Source: Pseudomonas serbica (GTDB lineage Bacteria; Pseudomonadota; Gammaproteobacteria; Pseudomonadales; Pseudomonadaceae). Taken from it: DNA of 64,000 bases. Below the pieces are notes generated by a model. The model was given only the letters and a program-made list of their open reading frames with translations. It was not told the DNA's origin and did not search any database. The first letter of the stretch is position 1. Every line of letters starts with the position of its first letter. Positions 26,681-35,077 of this stretch are shown here, in pieces. Position numbers and translations under genes: made by a program. The DNA is taken from contig NZ_JAQIYM010000090.1 of NCBI RefSeq assembly GCF_028823535.1, positions 62,001-126,000 of the forward strand, given 5' to 3'.

Positions 26681-27031
26681 TCACCAGCTTGAGGGATACC
26701 AGTATTGGAGCTTGTCCCTCAGGCTTTTCATCTCTTCTGGATGAATGCCGCGCTTCTCCGCCAGCTTAAAAAACTCAGCCTTCACGGAGGCGGTCAGTTC
26801 CTGGCGAGCCTTGAATTCAGGGTCGTAGGTGCAGACTTTCGCCAGGCCGACTTTCATGAAATTTGGCGTGAATTCGTACTTAGCCCCGCACACGAACTCA
26901 ACGGATTCGTTCCAATGGCCGCAGGAGTGCAATGCCCATTGGCGTTTTTCCTTCACCTCGTTGTTGCCGCATTTTTGGCAAGCGGTGATCTCGTTTAGGC
27001 GCTTTACGCCTATGTTGTAGTCCGTTTGCAT
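26681..27031 (-). CDS. Zinc-ribbon protein, 116 aa
   Basis: ACQKCGNN (about 17) and later Cys/His residues (HSCGHW, FVCG) form a small zinc-binding domain; the rest is helical. AAGGAGATG is directly upstream of ATG. It ends 4 nt from the convergent protease gene. Family not recognised. Confidence 0.75.
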   Translation of the reverse strand: MQTDYNIGVKRLNEITACQKCGNNEVKEKRQWALHSCGHWNESVEFVCGAKYEFTPNFMKVGLAKVCTYDPEFKARQELTASVKAEFFKLAEKRGIHPEEMKSLRDKLQYWYPSSW

Positions 27032-27080
27032 GATTCATCTCCTTTTCCACAGGTGCTCTGCTCGGAGCCCCTGATAGCAT

Positions 27081-27470
27081 TCAGGGGGCTTTGACTTCGG
27101 ATGGGGGCGTAATTCCTGCGTCGACCAGCACTGACTTGACCACTTCAGGCTTGATCCCGCTCATCTCAGCACCCTTAGAAACAGACCCAAGGCAGGAGAG
27201 GGGTGCAGACGGCATCCGCCCCGTGCACTGATAGTAGGCCGTCAGAATCTGATCATGGGCGGGTGATCGGCTCCTCAACTCGTCAAGGCGCTCCTGGGTA
27301 CGGACGCCGTCAAGGCCTGCTGCAATGTAGGCCCAAAGCAAGCCGGCAAATAACAGTACACCGACACCGACCAGCAGGAAGTCCCCGAAGGTCTTCGGCT
27401 TCCAGTCCAGAAGTTTCGCCGGGTGCTTAACGGCAGTGGTTTCGATTCCTGCAGCGTTTGTTTCGTCCAT
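27081..27470 (-). CDS. Single-helix membrane protein, 129 aa
   Basis: One membrane helix (about 31-54) precedes a soluble tail with AHDQILTAYYQC and a second Cys in LSCLGS. Paralogue of the upstream gene 27506-27901, which has AHTFIIDAYEQC and YRCLKS. The two Cys are conserved between them and may form a disulfide in the periplasm. ATG 27470 has GGAGAG 6 nt upstream. Confidence 0.75.
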   Translation of the reverse strand: MDETNAAGIETTAVKHPAKLLDWKPKTFGDFLLVGVGVLLFAGLLWAYIAAGLDGVRTQERLDELRSRSPAHDQILTAYYQCTGRMPSAPLSCLGSVSKGAEMSGIKPEVVKSVLVDAGITPPSEVKAP

Positions 27471-27505
27471 GCCACTCTCCATAATCACAAAAGGTACAAC
27501 TGGCC

Positions 27506-27901
27506 TTAGATTTCCGGGAAATCAGAGCCGTTGATGTTGATGCCGTAGTCCTTGAACACCCCGATGATTTGGAAGGAGGTCATGGTCTTCGTTTTGGCTG
27601 CGTCAGCGGTCGACTTCAAGCAGCGGTAGCGGTTGGCATCTTTTGGCGCCATGCACTGCTCGTAGGCATCGATGATAAACGTATGGGCGACAGAGCGCCC
27701 TTTGAGTTCAGCCATGCGCAACTTTGCCGGGTCAGGCGTCGAGGCGCTCATTTCGGCTACGGCCCACGTTCCGCCAATGACCAACAAGGAACCCACTGCG
27801 ATAGCTGCCACTTTCAGCATGCCGACGTTGAAGGTGCGGGCACGTTTGGCAGCAGCTCGGTTGAGTTCTGGGTGGATGGATGTTGGCTTACGACGAAACA
27901 T
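27506..27901 (-). CDS. Single-helix membrane protein, 131 aa
   Basis: Basic N-terminus, membrane helix at about 28-50, then a soluble tail with two Cys. Paralogue of 27081-27470. GAGGGGAA lies before ATG at 27901. A dispersed hairpin repeat lies about 110 nt upstream. Function unknown. Confidence 0.76.
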   Translation of the reverse strand: MFRRKPTSIHPELNRAAAKRARTFNVGMLKVAAIAVGSLLVIGGTWAVAEMSASTPDPAKLRMAELKGRSVAHTFIIDAYEQCMAPKDANRYRCLKSTADAAKTKTMTSFQIIGVFKDYGININGSDFPEI

Positions 27902-28004
27902 CGAAAAATTCCCCTCAATCAATTTTGATCGCAAAATCTACAGCTGATTATGAATGCCGTCAATTGGCCAGAAATGTTCGTGGAGATTGCTCCAATCCCT
28001 TGGA

Positions 28005-28036
28005 GCGAGCCCGCTGCGCGGAAGGGGCGACCTTTT
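28005..28036 (-). repeat. Dispersed hairpin repeat, copy 2
   Basis: Minus strand GGTCGCCCCTTCCGC then GCAGCGGGCTCGCTCC. The hairpin is CCGC-GCA-GCGG. It lacks the GAGAGAA lead of copies 3 and 4. Lies in the probable 5' leader of the gene 27506-27901. Confidence 0.45.
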
Positions 28037-28681
28037 TCAACTCGCCTGCCGGTCTTCCTCTACCGCCACCGTGGTTTTGAACATTTCCTTCGTCCAGAAC
28101 CGCATCAATGGCAGGTTTTTACCCTGAAGATCGCAAGCCGGGTTGATCGCCATGAAGTAGCTGATCGAGTCGCGTGCGCGGCTGTTGTAAAAGAAACCGT
28201 AGGCCGAAGACGACGATACACGGTCGCTGAACCCAGGCTCCTTCATCAGGCGCTGGATCTCGCCGCCCCAAACGTGATGGTTGAATCGCTTCCGTTCGTC
28301 CAGCCAGTAGCGGCTATCGGTGACCATGAAGCACATGTACAGGGCACGCCAGGCAAACTTGGCCAGTTCGGTGCTGTCTTTGCTCAAGGTTTGCATGATG
28401 GGGCCGTACTTCTTGAATTCTTTCAGGCGCATGTCGGAGGCGAACCTCACCTGGGCATCCGAAGCGCCGTTGAGCACCGGGAAGTCCATCGGGTAGGCCT
28501 GCTGACCATGATCGGCCTTAAGCCAGCCTTCAAGCACCCTCACGCATGTGGAGCACAGCATGCTGGCCAGGTTTCGCCTTTCCTCGGCCATCTGCCGAGA
28601 ACCGCGAATAGCGTCAGACACAATCTCTTTGTGCCCGCACACCATGGTGAATTCAATATTGCGATGCGAGGTAACGAGCAT
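28037..28681 (-). CDS. Hypothetical protein, 214 aa
   Basis: No family recognised. Soluble, with Cys at about 15, 43 and 46 (MVCGHKE, LCSTCVR), which could bind metal. The central part is helical and aromatic-rich. GAGGATC precedes ATG. A promoter-like motif lies 30 nt upstream (28710-28728). Confidence 0.75.
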   Translation of the reverse strand: MLVTSHRNIEFTMVCGHKEIVSDAIRGSRQMAEERRNLASMLCSTCVRVLEGWLKADHGQQAYPMDFPVLNGASDAQVRFASDMRLKEFKKYGPIMQTLSKDSTELAKFAWRALYMCFMVTDSRYWLDERKRFNHHVWGGEIQRLMKEPGFSDRVSSSSAYGFFYNSRARDSISYFMAINPACDLQGKNLPLMRFWTKEMFKTTVAVEEDRQAS

Positions 28682-28709
28682 GATCAGATCCTCGATTTTT
28701 ACTGCTCAA

Positions 28710-28728
28710 ATTATAGCATAAATTGACA
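28710..28728 (-). promoter_or_regulatory. TGTCAATTT-type promoter motif
   Basis: Minus strand TGTCAATTTATGC immediately followed by TATAAT, the clearest copy of the recurring motif. Confidence 0.55.
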
Positions 28729-28798
28729 CTGCAAGCCGCTGGAAAGACAAGGACGGGGGAAGCAGGCATTCTGGTCGACCTGCTGTCTTCACCGACGG

Positions 28799-29557
28799 TC
28801 AAGCCGCCATCATCATCTTCATGGCCTTGGTTTCGATCTGCTGCACACGCGCTGCGGTAATGCCCAGCTCTTCGCCGACCTCACGCAACTTCAAAGGTGG
28901 CTCGTTCAAGTGTCGCAGCTGGATGACCAGAGCCTCTCGCTCGTTCAGTCGACCGATCATCCTCTGAGCGAGTTCGGTACGTTTGGCCTCAAAATCCTGC
29001 TCACTTACAATTCGCTCAGGAGAGCATGAATCGTCATAGAGCGTTGACCTCACCACGTCGCTATGAGTGCCGCTGTCCAGAGACATCGGTTTTTTATAGT
29101 AAAGCGCCGCAGCGGCGAAAACGTACTCAACCTTGACATCAAGAATTTCGGCGACTTCTTTGGCTTTAGCATCTGACGGGTAAGCCGGAATCCCCATTTT
29201 GTTGACCTTGCGAAAGACCTTTAGTAGCTCTCGGTTGTCAGGAACACTGACAATCGACCATTGGCGGATTTTCTTGCGAGCAACCTCACGGGATACGCGG
29301 GTGTAGGCGTACGAAAAGAATGGGTACGACCCGGTCAAATCGTGATCCCGGATGGCATGAATCAGAATTTCCATGCAGTCCTGAAAGGTATCGTCCACTT
29401 CAAACCGATGATCGTACCGGTAGGCGATGCTGTAACACATGTCCCGGTGTTCGTTCAGCAGCCATGCCAGGGTTTTCTGGCAGCCAGTTTGCTGGTAACT
29501 TTCCAGCTTCTGCAGGACGTCGTCGCGATCAGGCCGCAGGTATGGTTCAGTGGACAT
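28799..29557 (-). CDS. Sigma70-family RNA polymerase sigma factor
   Basis: 252 aa. Region 2 (about 32-105) includes CYSIAYRYDHRFEVDDTFQDCMEI and TGSYPFFSYAYTRVSREV for -10 recognition. Region 4 (about 195-248) has LNEREALVIQLRHL and the helix-turn-helix LREVGEELGITAARVQQIE for -35 recognition. There is no region 1.1, and region 3 is short. This is the RpoH/RpoS-like or group 3 layout. ATG 29557 has AAGGAAG 8 nt upstream. It could direct the recurring TGTCAATTT promoters (untested inference). Confidence 0.9.
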   Translation of the reverse strand: MSTEPYLRPDRDDVLQKLESYQQTGCQKTLAWLLNEHRDMCYSIAYRYDHRFEVDDTFQDCMEILIHAIRDHDLTGSYPFFSYAYTRVSREVARKKIRQWSIVSVPDNRELLKVFRKVNKMGIPAYPSDAKAKEVAEILDVKVEYVFAAAALYYKKPMSLDSGTHSDVVRSTLYDDSCSPERIVSEQDFEAKRTELAQRMIGRLNEREALVIQLRHLNEPPLKLREVGEELGITAARVQQIETKAMKMMMAA

Positions 29558-29762
29558 AGGGCTGGCTTCCTTGGCGACGACAGGGTTGATCACGATGATC
29601 TCTCGGTGCACGTTGATGGCTAAATACTATGATGCTTTTGTCAATTTGTAAACAATGTTTTTGCCCGTCAGTGTCTAATTTACCGAACGTTTACATCTAA
29701 CCATTTGAACCGATTGAAGATGCTGACTAGCATATTGATCAACATTCATTGAGGAGTATTTC

Positions 29763-30155
29763 ATGAAAAATGTTCTGCTTGCCGTTGCACTGTCCATGGC
29801 TGTCCCGTCCTTGGCGTTGGCCGCCCAAGGTGGCCAGGGCGGGGCTCCGAGCCCGGCTCAGATGGTGCAGCAGGCTCAGCAAGAGCTGGGTTTAACCAAT
29901 GACCAAACCTCGATTCTGAGTGACGCCACCCAGGAAGAGATGCGGGCGCACTACGAAATTAACATGCGCTACCTTAGCAGGCTGTCGGACAACGACAAGG
30001 CTGCGATGAACCAGGAGCATATGGACGCCGCCAAAAAGCGCCAGACCAGGGTCATGGGCATGCTCACGCCCGAGCAGCAAAGCAAGGCGGCAAGCGCCTA
30101 TATGAGGCACAAATCGGAAGCTGAAAAGGCCAAAGCGCTCAGCCCTGAGCAGTAA
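29763..30155 (+). CDS. Secreted Spy/CpxP-like helical protein, 130 aa
   Basis: N-terminal signal peptide with likely cleavage after LALAA (about 21). The mature part is helical, with LTNDQ and LTPEQQSKA repeats of the LTxxQ type seen in periplasmic Spy/CpxP chaperones. GAGGAG precedes ATG, and a strong terminator follows. Probably an envelope-stress or chaperone-like role; the family assignment is tentative. Confidence 0.75.
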   Translation: MKNVLLAVALSMAVPSLALAAQGGQGGAPSPAQMVQQAQQELGLTNDQTSILSDATQEEMRAHYEINMRYLSRLSDNDKAAMNQEHMDAAKKRQTRVMGMLTPEQQSKAASAYMRHKSEAEKAKALSPEQ

Positions 30156-30174
30156 GGCCGGCATCGCTTCAGCC

Positions 30175-30199
30175 AAAGCACCTCTCGGGGTGCTTTTTT
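30175..30199 (+). terminator. Rho-independent terminator
   Basis: AAGCACC/GGTGCTT hairpin with T6 after the Spy-like gene. Confidence 0.9.
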
Positions 30200-30282
30200 G
30201 TTTCAGGCCCCATCAAAACAGCGATGGTTGTCCTGACTGGCAATGCGTGGTTGATTTCCAGGCTTTTTGGTTGAATACTTGA

Positions 30283-30300
30283 TGTCAATTTGTATATAAC
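30283..30300 (+). promoter_or_regulatory. TGTCAATTT-type promoter motif
   Basis: TGTCAATTTGTA followed by TATAAC, 54 nt upstream of the ATG at 30354. Confidence 0.5.
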
Positions 30301-30353
30301 GAGATTGCGGTATACCGACAGTCCTCCACGACACTGACCAGGAAAAGAAATCA

Positions 30354-30719
30354 ATGACAACCACTCCACGAAGCCTTATGCATCACCGCGTAGCAACAGC
30401 TTTCGGCCTGATGTGGGCAGAAGCCATGGGCGTCAAGGAGGTCGAGTCGTACGAGCAGGGGTACATGATCTGTAACCAAATTGAGCGGTATTGGCTTGAG
30501 GCCTCCCTCGATGACGTCGCGATGAAGACGGCCTGCAGCAATTGGAAAGACCTGGATAAATCCAGCTTTACCCTGACCCACGTAGCGACCAAGATCGGTG
30601 ATCAACTGGTTGAGTTAATCGCCAAGCACAAACTAACCTACGCAGAAATTTTTTCGCTGCTGGCCGACGTTCGCAAGTTTGATATTAGCTTTCACCTGAA
30701 AAACGAACGAAAGTCCTAA
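30354..30719 (+). CDS. Hypothetical protein, 121 aa
   Basis: Soluble helical protein without recognised motif. AGGAAAAG lies before ATG. It is on the same strand as the PTH2-like gene 135 nt downstream. Confidence 0.7.
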   Translation: MTTTPRSLMHHRVATAFGLMWAEAMGVKEVESYEQGYMICNQIERYWLEASLDDVAMKTACSNWKDLDKSSFTLTHVATKIGDQLVELIAKHKLTYAEIFSLLADVRKFDISFHLKNERKS

Positions 30720-30854
30720 AGCCGGGCTCATCACTCAACAAAATCAGGCAAAAGCTGCAGGCAACGCTTGCAGTTACCCTACATTGATGATAAATTGCCA
30801 GCTTCAAAAGTCGCCCAGACACCCTGGCGATGGACTTCACCTGATACGGAAAAG

Positions 30855-31598
30855 ATGAAAAAGCTTAAGATCGTAATGCGCAGCGATCTGAATATGCGCA
30901 TGGGAAAGATGGCCTCCCAATCAGGCCACGCCGCGATGAAAGTGCTCGCCAGCCATATGAGACCGAGCAAAGATGGCCTTCGTCTGTCGACCGCGAAGAT
31001 GAACACTCTGAACAATTTTCTGGCCGCCCCGGACGTCAACTTCAACTTTGTTGGTGACGAGGCGGCAGTCCAGGCTTTTCTGGGCCAGGCGGATGACGGT
31101 CAGAAAGTGATCGACAACGGCGCCACCGAATTCAAAGGCGTCAAGACCGTAACCTGCGCGGCCAGCGGTATCTTTACCGAAAAATGGGAAGATGCCCCCT
31201 ACGACTGCGCTGAGGAAGGCTCTGAACGCCGAGCCCGGCAGTACTTCATTTTCAGCCGCTCGCGGACGCTGAAGAAGGAAACTGTCTGCGCCCTTGCGGC
31301 TATTGGTTGCCTGAGCCAGATGGCAAAAATGCTGGAGTCTGACACGCAGTCGGACTTTAAGCAGTTCCTGATCTCCAGCCACACCAACATCGCTTTTGAT
31401 TCCTGGATCAAAAACGGATACACCAAGATTTCTCTGAGTGTGGCCACGGACGAGGCATTGCTAGACCTCCAGGTTCAGTTCGATGCCATGGGCTCGACGA
31501 CTTCGCTGGTTGAACTGGACAGCGTGAAAATGCTGGCGGTCGGCCCGGAGTTTCTGGACAATATCAGTCATCTAACCGCAGGGTTGAAGCTGATTTAA
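30855..31598 (+). CDS. Peptidyl-tRNA hydrolase 2 (PTH2) family protein with insertion
   Basis: Releases tRNA from peptidyl-tRNA that has dropped off ribosomes. The N-terminus KIVMRSDLNMRMGKMASQSG matches the PTH2 signature (VVRxDLKMxxGKxAAQxxHAA). The C-terminus (TKISLSVATDEALL... MLAVGPEFLD...LKLI) matches the family's last strands. Between them sits about 140 unfamiliar residues (about 34-175), so the 247-aa protein is twice the usual 120 aa. PTH2 is mainly archaeal and eukaryotic, and bacteria normally use the unrelated Pth. ATG 30855 has GGAAAAG upstream; an in-frame TTG at 30768 is less likely. Confidence 0.82.
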   Translation: MKKLKIVMRSDLNMRMGKMASQSGHAAMKVLASHMRPSKDGLRLSTAKMNTLNNFLAAPDVNFNFVGDEAAVQAFLGQADDGQKVIDNGATEFKGVKTVTCAASGIFTEKWEDAPYDCAEEGSERRARQYFIFSRSRTLKKETVCALAAIGCLSQMAKMLESDTQSDFKQFLISSHTNIAFDSWIKNGYTKISLSVATDEALLDLQVQFDAMGSTTSLVELDSVKMLAVGPEFLDNISHLTAGLKLI

Positions 31599-31607
31599 GG
31601 GGGCACG

Positions 31608-31784
31608 ATGCGCCATTTTCTCTTGGGTTGCCTGTTGCTGGCGACTTGCACAGGCTGTAGCACGCCGGCCACCGGTGGTTGCAGTGTGGGGCAGGAAATG
31701 GCGGTGGTGTTCGTCGGTAGCCTGATGTTTGCCACGCCGGAAATGAACAGGGTGTCTAGGGACGCTGTAAAATGCGCCCCGTGA
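31608..31784 (+). CDS. Small lipoprotein, 58 aa
   Basis: Begins MRHFLLGCLLLATCTGCS, a short lipoprotein signal with likely lipidated Cys at 14 or 17. The mature part has two more Cys. GGGGG precedes ATG by 4-5 nt. It overlaps the ATP-grasp gene by 13 nt. Resembles the small phage/plasmid entry-exclusion lipoproteins in size only. Confidence 0.6.
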   Translation: MRHFLLGCLLLATCTGCSTPATGGCSVGQEMAVVFVGSLMFATPEMNRVSRDAVKCAP

Positions 31785-32656
31785 TCCCGCCGCAACCCTT
31801 GGCGAATCGTGGCCGTGGCTCGGTCACCTTTGTCATAGATCAGGGGATGCTCGCCGACACACCCCACGTCAGGCTACCCATGGCGCTGCGCAGGATAGGT
31901 TACACCGTTGAGGTGACCGAGTACTGCCGTGATACGTACAGAGAACCCCTACGAGCTTACAGCGCCGATGAATGCATCGTGCTCTACGGCAGCATCGGGT
32001 TCGTTGAACAGCGCCTGCGTAACTCAAACGCCATTCCCGGCGCCTACTACACCAAGGATCGCCTGGCGTGCTCCCACTACATGCCTCGCTTACCCTTGGA
32101 GCTCCTGGGCAATGCAGAAGGGGTGTACCTGCCGTTCGGTGATTTCGTGCGCAGGCGTGATCAGATATATCGACTCTTCGGCGACAGCCGCCTGTTTGTC
32201 CGACCTGACTCTGGAGGTAAGACGTTCACCGGGCTATGCCTGGAGCAGGAAACCGCAGGGGTTGAGATCAACAGTCTTCGCCAACTGACCTCGGTCACAG
32301 ACGATACCCGTGTATTGATTGCGCCAGCCCAAAGCATTCGCGCTGAATACCGGTTCTTCATTGTCGAAGGGAAGGTGGTCACCGGCAGTCGCTACCATGT
32401 AAATGGGCAGCGCAGTATTGATCCGGTGGTGAGTAAGCTGTGTCTTGAGGTCGCACAGCAGGTCGCGGCACTACCGTGGCAGGTTGACCTGGCGTACACC
32501 TGTGATGTTGGCCTGTTCGCTGGCGAGCCAAAGGTCGTTGAGCTCAATGCGTTCTCAACATCAGGTCTCTACGCCTGTCACGCCTTGAGGTTATTCGATG
32601 CCGTGGGCAAGGTGGCCTGGCGCGAATTTATCGGTGAACTTTCACTGGAATCTTGA
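31772..32656 (+). CDS. ATP-grasp domain protein, 294 aa
   Basis: The C-terminal half shows ATP-grasp features: FVRPDSGGKTFTG (about 148), RAEYRFFIVEGKVV (about 191) and CDVGLFAGEPKVVELNAF (about 249), which would bind ATP-Mg and a carboxylate. It resembles DUF4343-type ATP-grasp proteins of phages and plasmids. It would join an acid to an amine, but the substrates are unknown. Its start lies inside the lipoprotein gene, implying coupling. Confidence 0.78.
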   Translation: MRPVIPPQPLANRGRGSVTFVIDQGMLADTPHVRLPMALRRIGYTVEVTEYCRDTYREPLRAYSADECIVLYGSIGFVEQRLRNSNAIPGAYYTKDRLACSHYMPRLPLELLGNAEGVYLPFGDFVRRRDQIYRLFGDSRLFVRPDSGGKTFTGLCLEQETAGVEINSLRQLTSVTDDTRVLIAPAQSIRAEYRFFIVEGKVVTGSRYHVNGQRSIDPVVSKLCLEVAQQVAALPWQVDLAYTCDVGLFAGEPKVVELNAFSTSGLYACHALRLFDAVGKVAWREFIGELSLES

Positions 32657-32719
32657 AGATACCTTCGATCTTCACATGATAAGATATTCATATTCGCCCC
32701 CGAAACGGAAAGCAAGAGC

Positions 32720-33487
32720 ATGCTGATATCTCTGTACCGGCTATTCGTTGGTTATCTGCTCGACCTCATTCTGAGCAACCGCTTCAACCACTTCATGCCA
32801 CACAATCAGCCACTGACCGCCACGCAGCTGCAGAGCGTGCGCGACAAGAACATCGACTACTTTCAGCATGTGTTGAGTGATCTTATTGGCCGCTCGATCA
32901 ATGAGACTCGGGTGCGCCTGATCGATGTCGACCTGATTGGCAAAGGTTTGGTGGGGTTGATGGGCCTCACGGCGGTGGTGTTGTTCTGCTCGATGGCGTG
33001 GACTGAACTGACCAATATTCTGGTATTGATGATTCCTGCTTTCCTCGGGATGCTGATCTACACACTCTTCCAGGGGCAGGAGTTGGTGAAGCTGTACAAG
33101 GAAGGCTTTGACGAAAAGAATGTGCAGAAAATGTCAGTAAGCTTGTTCCTGTTCTTCATTGCGAAGTTCGTGCTGATTCAGTTCCTCTTGATGATTTCGG
33201 TGCTATTGGCGGCTCCGGTAATGCTGTTGGTCTGGGTGGTCGTGGTCAGCGGATTGTTGTCCCTGCAGGTGTTTGAATTTAACCGACTGATCAACATGAT
33301 CTTGGTCAAAGACATTAGCGGGGCAGAACTGGCGTTGTACCTCGAAAAGACCAACGGTCTGTACACGCCATCCACCCTGAGTCATTTTGATGAAAGCCTG
33401 GCCAAGGGCCTGCCGTTGAACATCACCATCATTCAGCGGTATCAGTTGTTCGTTGACGGCAGTGAGACTAAGGGCGAACACGATTAG
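32720..33487 (+). CDS. Polytopic membrane protein, 255 aa
   Basis: Four hydrophobic segments (about 75-95, 97-117, 144-166 and 168-185) flanked by soluble ends. GGAAAG lies before ATG. A terminator follows immediately. No family recognised. Confidence 0.75.
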   Translation: MLISLYRLFVGYLLDLILSNRFNHFMPHNQPLTATQLQSVRDKNIDYFQHVLSDLIGRSINETRVRLIDVDLIGKGLVGLMGLTAVVLFCSMAWTELTNILVLMIPAFLGMLIYTLFQGQELVKLYKEGFDEKNVQKMSVSLFLFFIAKFVLIQFLLMISVLLAAPVMLLVWVVVVSGLLSLQVFEFNRLINMILVKDISGAELALYLEKTNGLYTPSTLSHFDESLAKGLPLNITIIQRYQLFVDGSETKGEHD

Positions 33488-33510
33488 CGCCGGTGGTAAC
33501 TGGACTGCCA

Positions 33511-33535
33511 AAGCCGCTCTACGGAGCGGCTTTTT
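33511..33535 (+). terminator. Rho-independent terminator
   Basis: AAGCCGCTC-TACG-GAGCGGCTT with T5. Confidence 0.9.
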
Positions 33536-33683
33536 GTTGTCTGAATGTTAGTTTTGGAAATCAATCAGCGCCTTGTAGTGGCCCTGAGGCGACTTCGTCG
33601 CTCTTTTGGTAGTCTGCTTGGATTGGTTGCGCAGCACCGCTGAGAGTGGCTGAGGAGGTCAGCTTGCCGGCTTTTCTGGGGTT

Positions 33684-33896
33684 TTAGCAGTATGCAGCAA
33701 GAAGGCTTGCATGAACTTTCTCATAGCGGCGTACGGCCTTGTTCACCGTGCCTCGTTTGATGCCACATTCACGCATGGCGTCAGCTTGGGTCACTCCATC
33801 TACCAAGACCCGTCGTGCAGCAAGATTGGATGGACAATCAAGTGTTCCGCCTAACACCGTTACGATGGTCTCGAATTGTACCAATGTCATGGTCAT
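33684..33896 (-). CDS. TrfB/KorA-like transcriptional repressor, 70 aa
   Basis: TLVQFETIVTVLGG followed by RVLVDGVTQADAMRECGI and TVNKAVRRYE matches the KorA/TrfB helix-turn-helix of plasmid global repressors (LTxxQF...ARxVLVDGxxxxDAAxxxG...VxxAVRR). Start at 33896, with AGGAAA upstream. It probably binds operators to coordinate plasmid genes. Support for a plasmid origin of the window. Confidence 0.75.
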   Translation of the reverse strand: MTMTLVQFETIVTVLGGTLDCPSNLAARRVLVDGVTQADAMRECGIKRGTVNKAVRRYEKVHASLLAAYC

Positions 33897-34012
33897 GCTG
33901 TATTTCCTGAACAAAATTGTCTGTGGTTCAAGCGTAGCGCCATCCTGGAAGATCCGAAGGACGTGAACAAAAATGGGCGGCCCTGAGGCCACCCATATTC
34001 AGTAGACTCGAT

Positions 34013-34903
34013 TTAGATCGAGGTCACGCGGCCTACACTGCCAGAGACCGGCAGGTTGCCCAGCAACTGCAGGCCCGTGAGTTTGACGAAGCTGTCATAA
34101 TCCATCGGTTTCTGAATCGGCGTGTTACCGTTGCTCAGTACATAGGCCCAGGCACGTTGTGTCTTTTCGTCGTAGACCAGCTTGAACAGGCGGGTAGGCA
34201 CCCACACCTTGTTCTCACCGATGGTCTGGAAACCTTGGTCATACAGCGGGCCAGTGAACACGAAGACGTTACCGTCAACGCGCTGGGCGTACTTGCGCAC
34301 GTCCTTCTCAACCTTGCTCCAGATTTTACGGTTGTTGTTCGGGTCTTGCGGGATCATGTTCGACAGGGCGAACGACTGCGCCATGGCCTTTTGATCCGGG
34401 GCATCCGCTGCCGGCGACTGGTGACCACGGTCAAGGTTCGATCCACGGTAATCCGAGAGCTCGGCACGGGCGCCTTTAGGAATGCGCGGATCCGGGTAGA
34501 AGGCGTTGGTGCGTTCTTCGCCTTTGGCGTCTCGCAGCAGGGCGGAGTTCAGGCGCTCAACCACCACCATCGGGGTTTTGCTGGTTTGCGAGTAGAGGAC
34601 GGCGAAGTTGTCAGAGCACAGTGCCATCGGCTTCATCTTGGGCGACACACTGGCCATCGAGATCGGACGGTTTTGCGGAAACTTGTCAGCGCAGTCGTCA
34701 AACGAGTTTTGTTGCTGGCGGGTGGAGTACAGCGACAGCGCCTCGCTTTGGCTCAACGAACTTTGACGCGACTCATGCTGTTCGCTGCGGGAACCCTGCT
34801 GGTACGGGGACGGGATCAAGTCCATGAGGCTCCTGGCTTCGCCAGAAGAACAGGCCATAGCCAATACCACCGCGACGCTGCTTGTAAGTGTCCGTAGTTT
34901 CAT
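34013..34903 (-). CDS. Secreted DNA/RNA non-specific endonuclease (NUC family)
   Basis: A signal or lipoprotein peptide (VVLAMACSS, lipid Cys about 18) precedes a Gln/Ser-rich linker and a NUC domain with the catalytic DRGHQSPAAD (about 159) and the Mg-binding NNNRKIWSKVEKDVR (about 189). It cleaves DNA and RNA in the envelope or outside. AGGAAAA lies upstream of tandem ATGs; the second (34903) has better spacing. Confidence 0.9.
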   Translation of the reverse strand: MKLRTLTSSVAVVLAMACSSGEARSLMDLIPSPYQQGSRSEQHESRQSSLSQSEALSLYSTRQQQNSFDDCADKFPQNRPISMASVSPKMKPMALCSDNFAVLYSQTSKTPMVVVERLNSALLRDAKGEERTNAFYPDPRIPKGARAELSDYRGSNLDRGHQSPAADAPDQKAMAQSFALSNMIPQDPNNNRKIWSKVEKDVRKYAQRVDGNVFVFTGPLYDQGFQTIGENKVWVPTRLFKLVYDEKTQRAWAYVLSNGNTPIQKPMDYDSFVKLTGLQLLGNLPVSGSVGRVTSI

Positions 34904-35041
34904 CATTTTTTCCTATTAATTGTCGAATTGAGCCCTATGGGACAGCGTTTAACCGCCTCCCTATGGAATGAATTGTAAGCCTCTAGAGGCTTACATGCAA
35001 GTCAGCATTCGCAAATTCATAAAGTATTTAATGTGCATAAA

Positions 35042-35071
35042 TTGACGGTGGAAATCGGAGGGGGCTAGAAT
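35042..35071 (+). promoter_or_regulatory. Sigma70-type promoter for putative ncRNA
   Basis: TTGACG, 18-nt spacer, TAGAAT; predicted start near 35078. Confidence 0.6.
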
Positions 35072-35077
35072 GACCAC

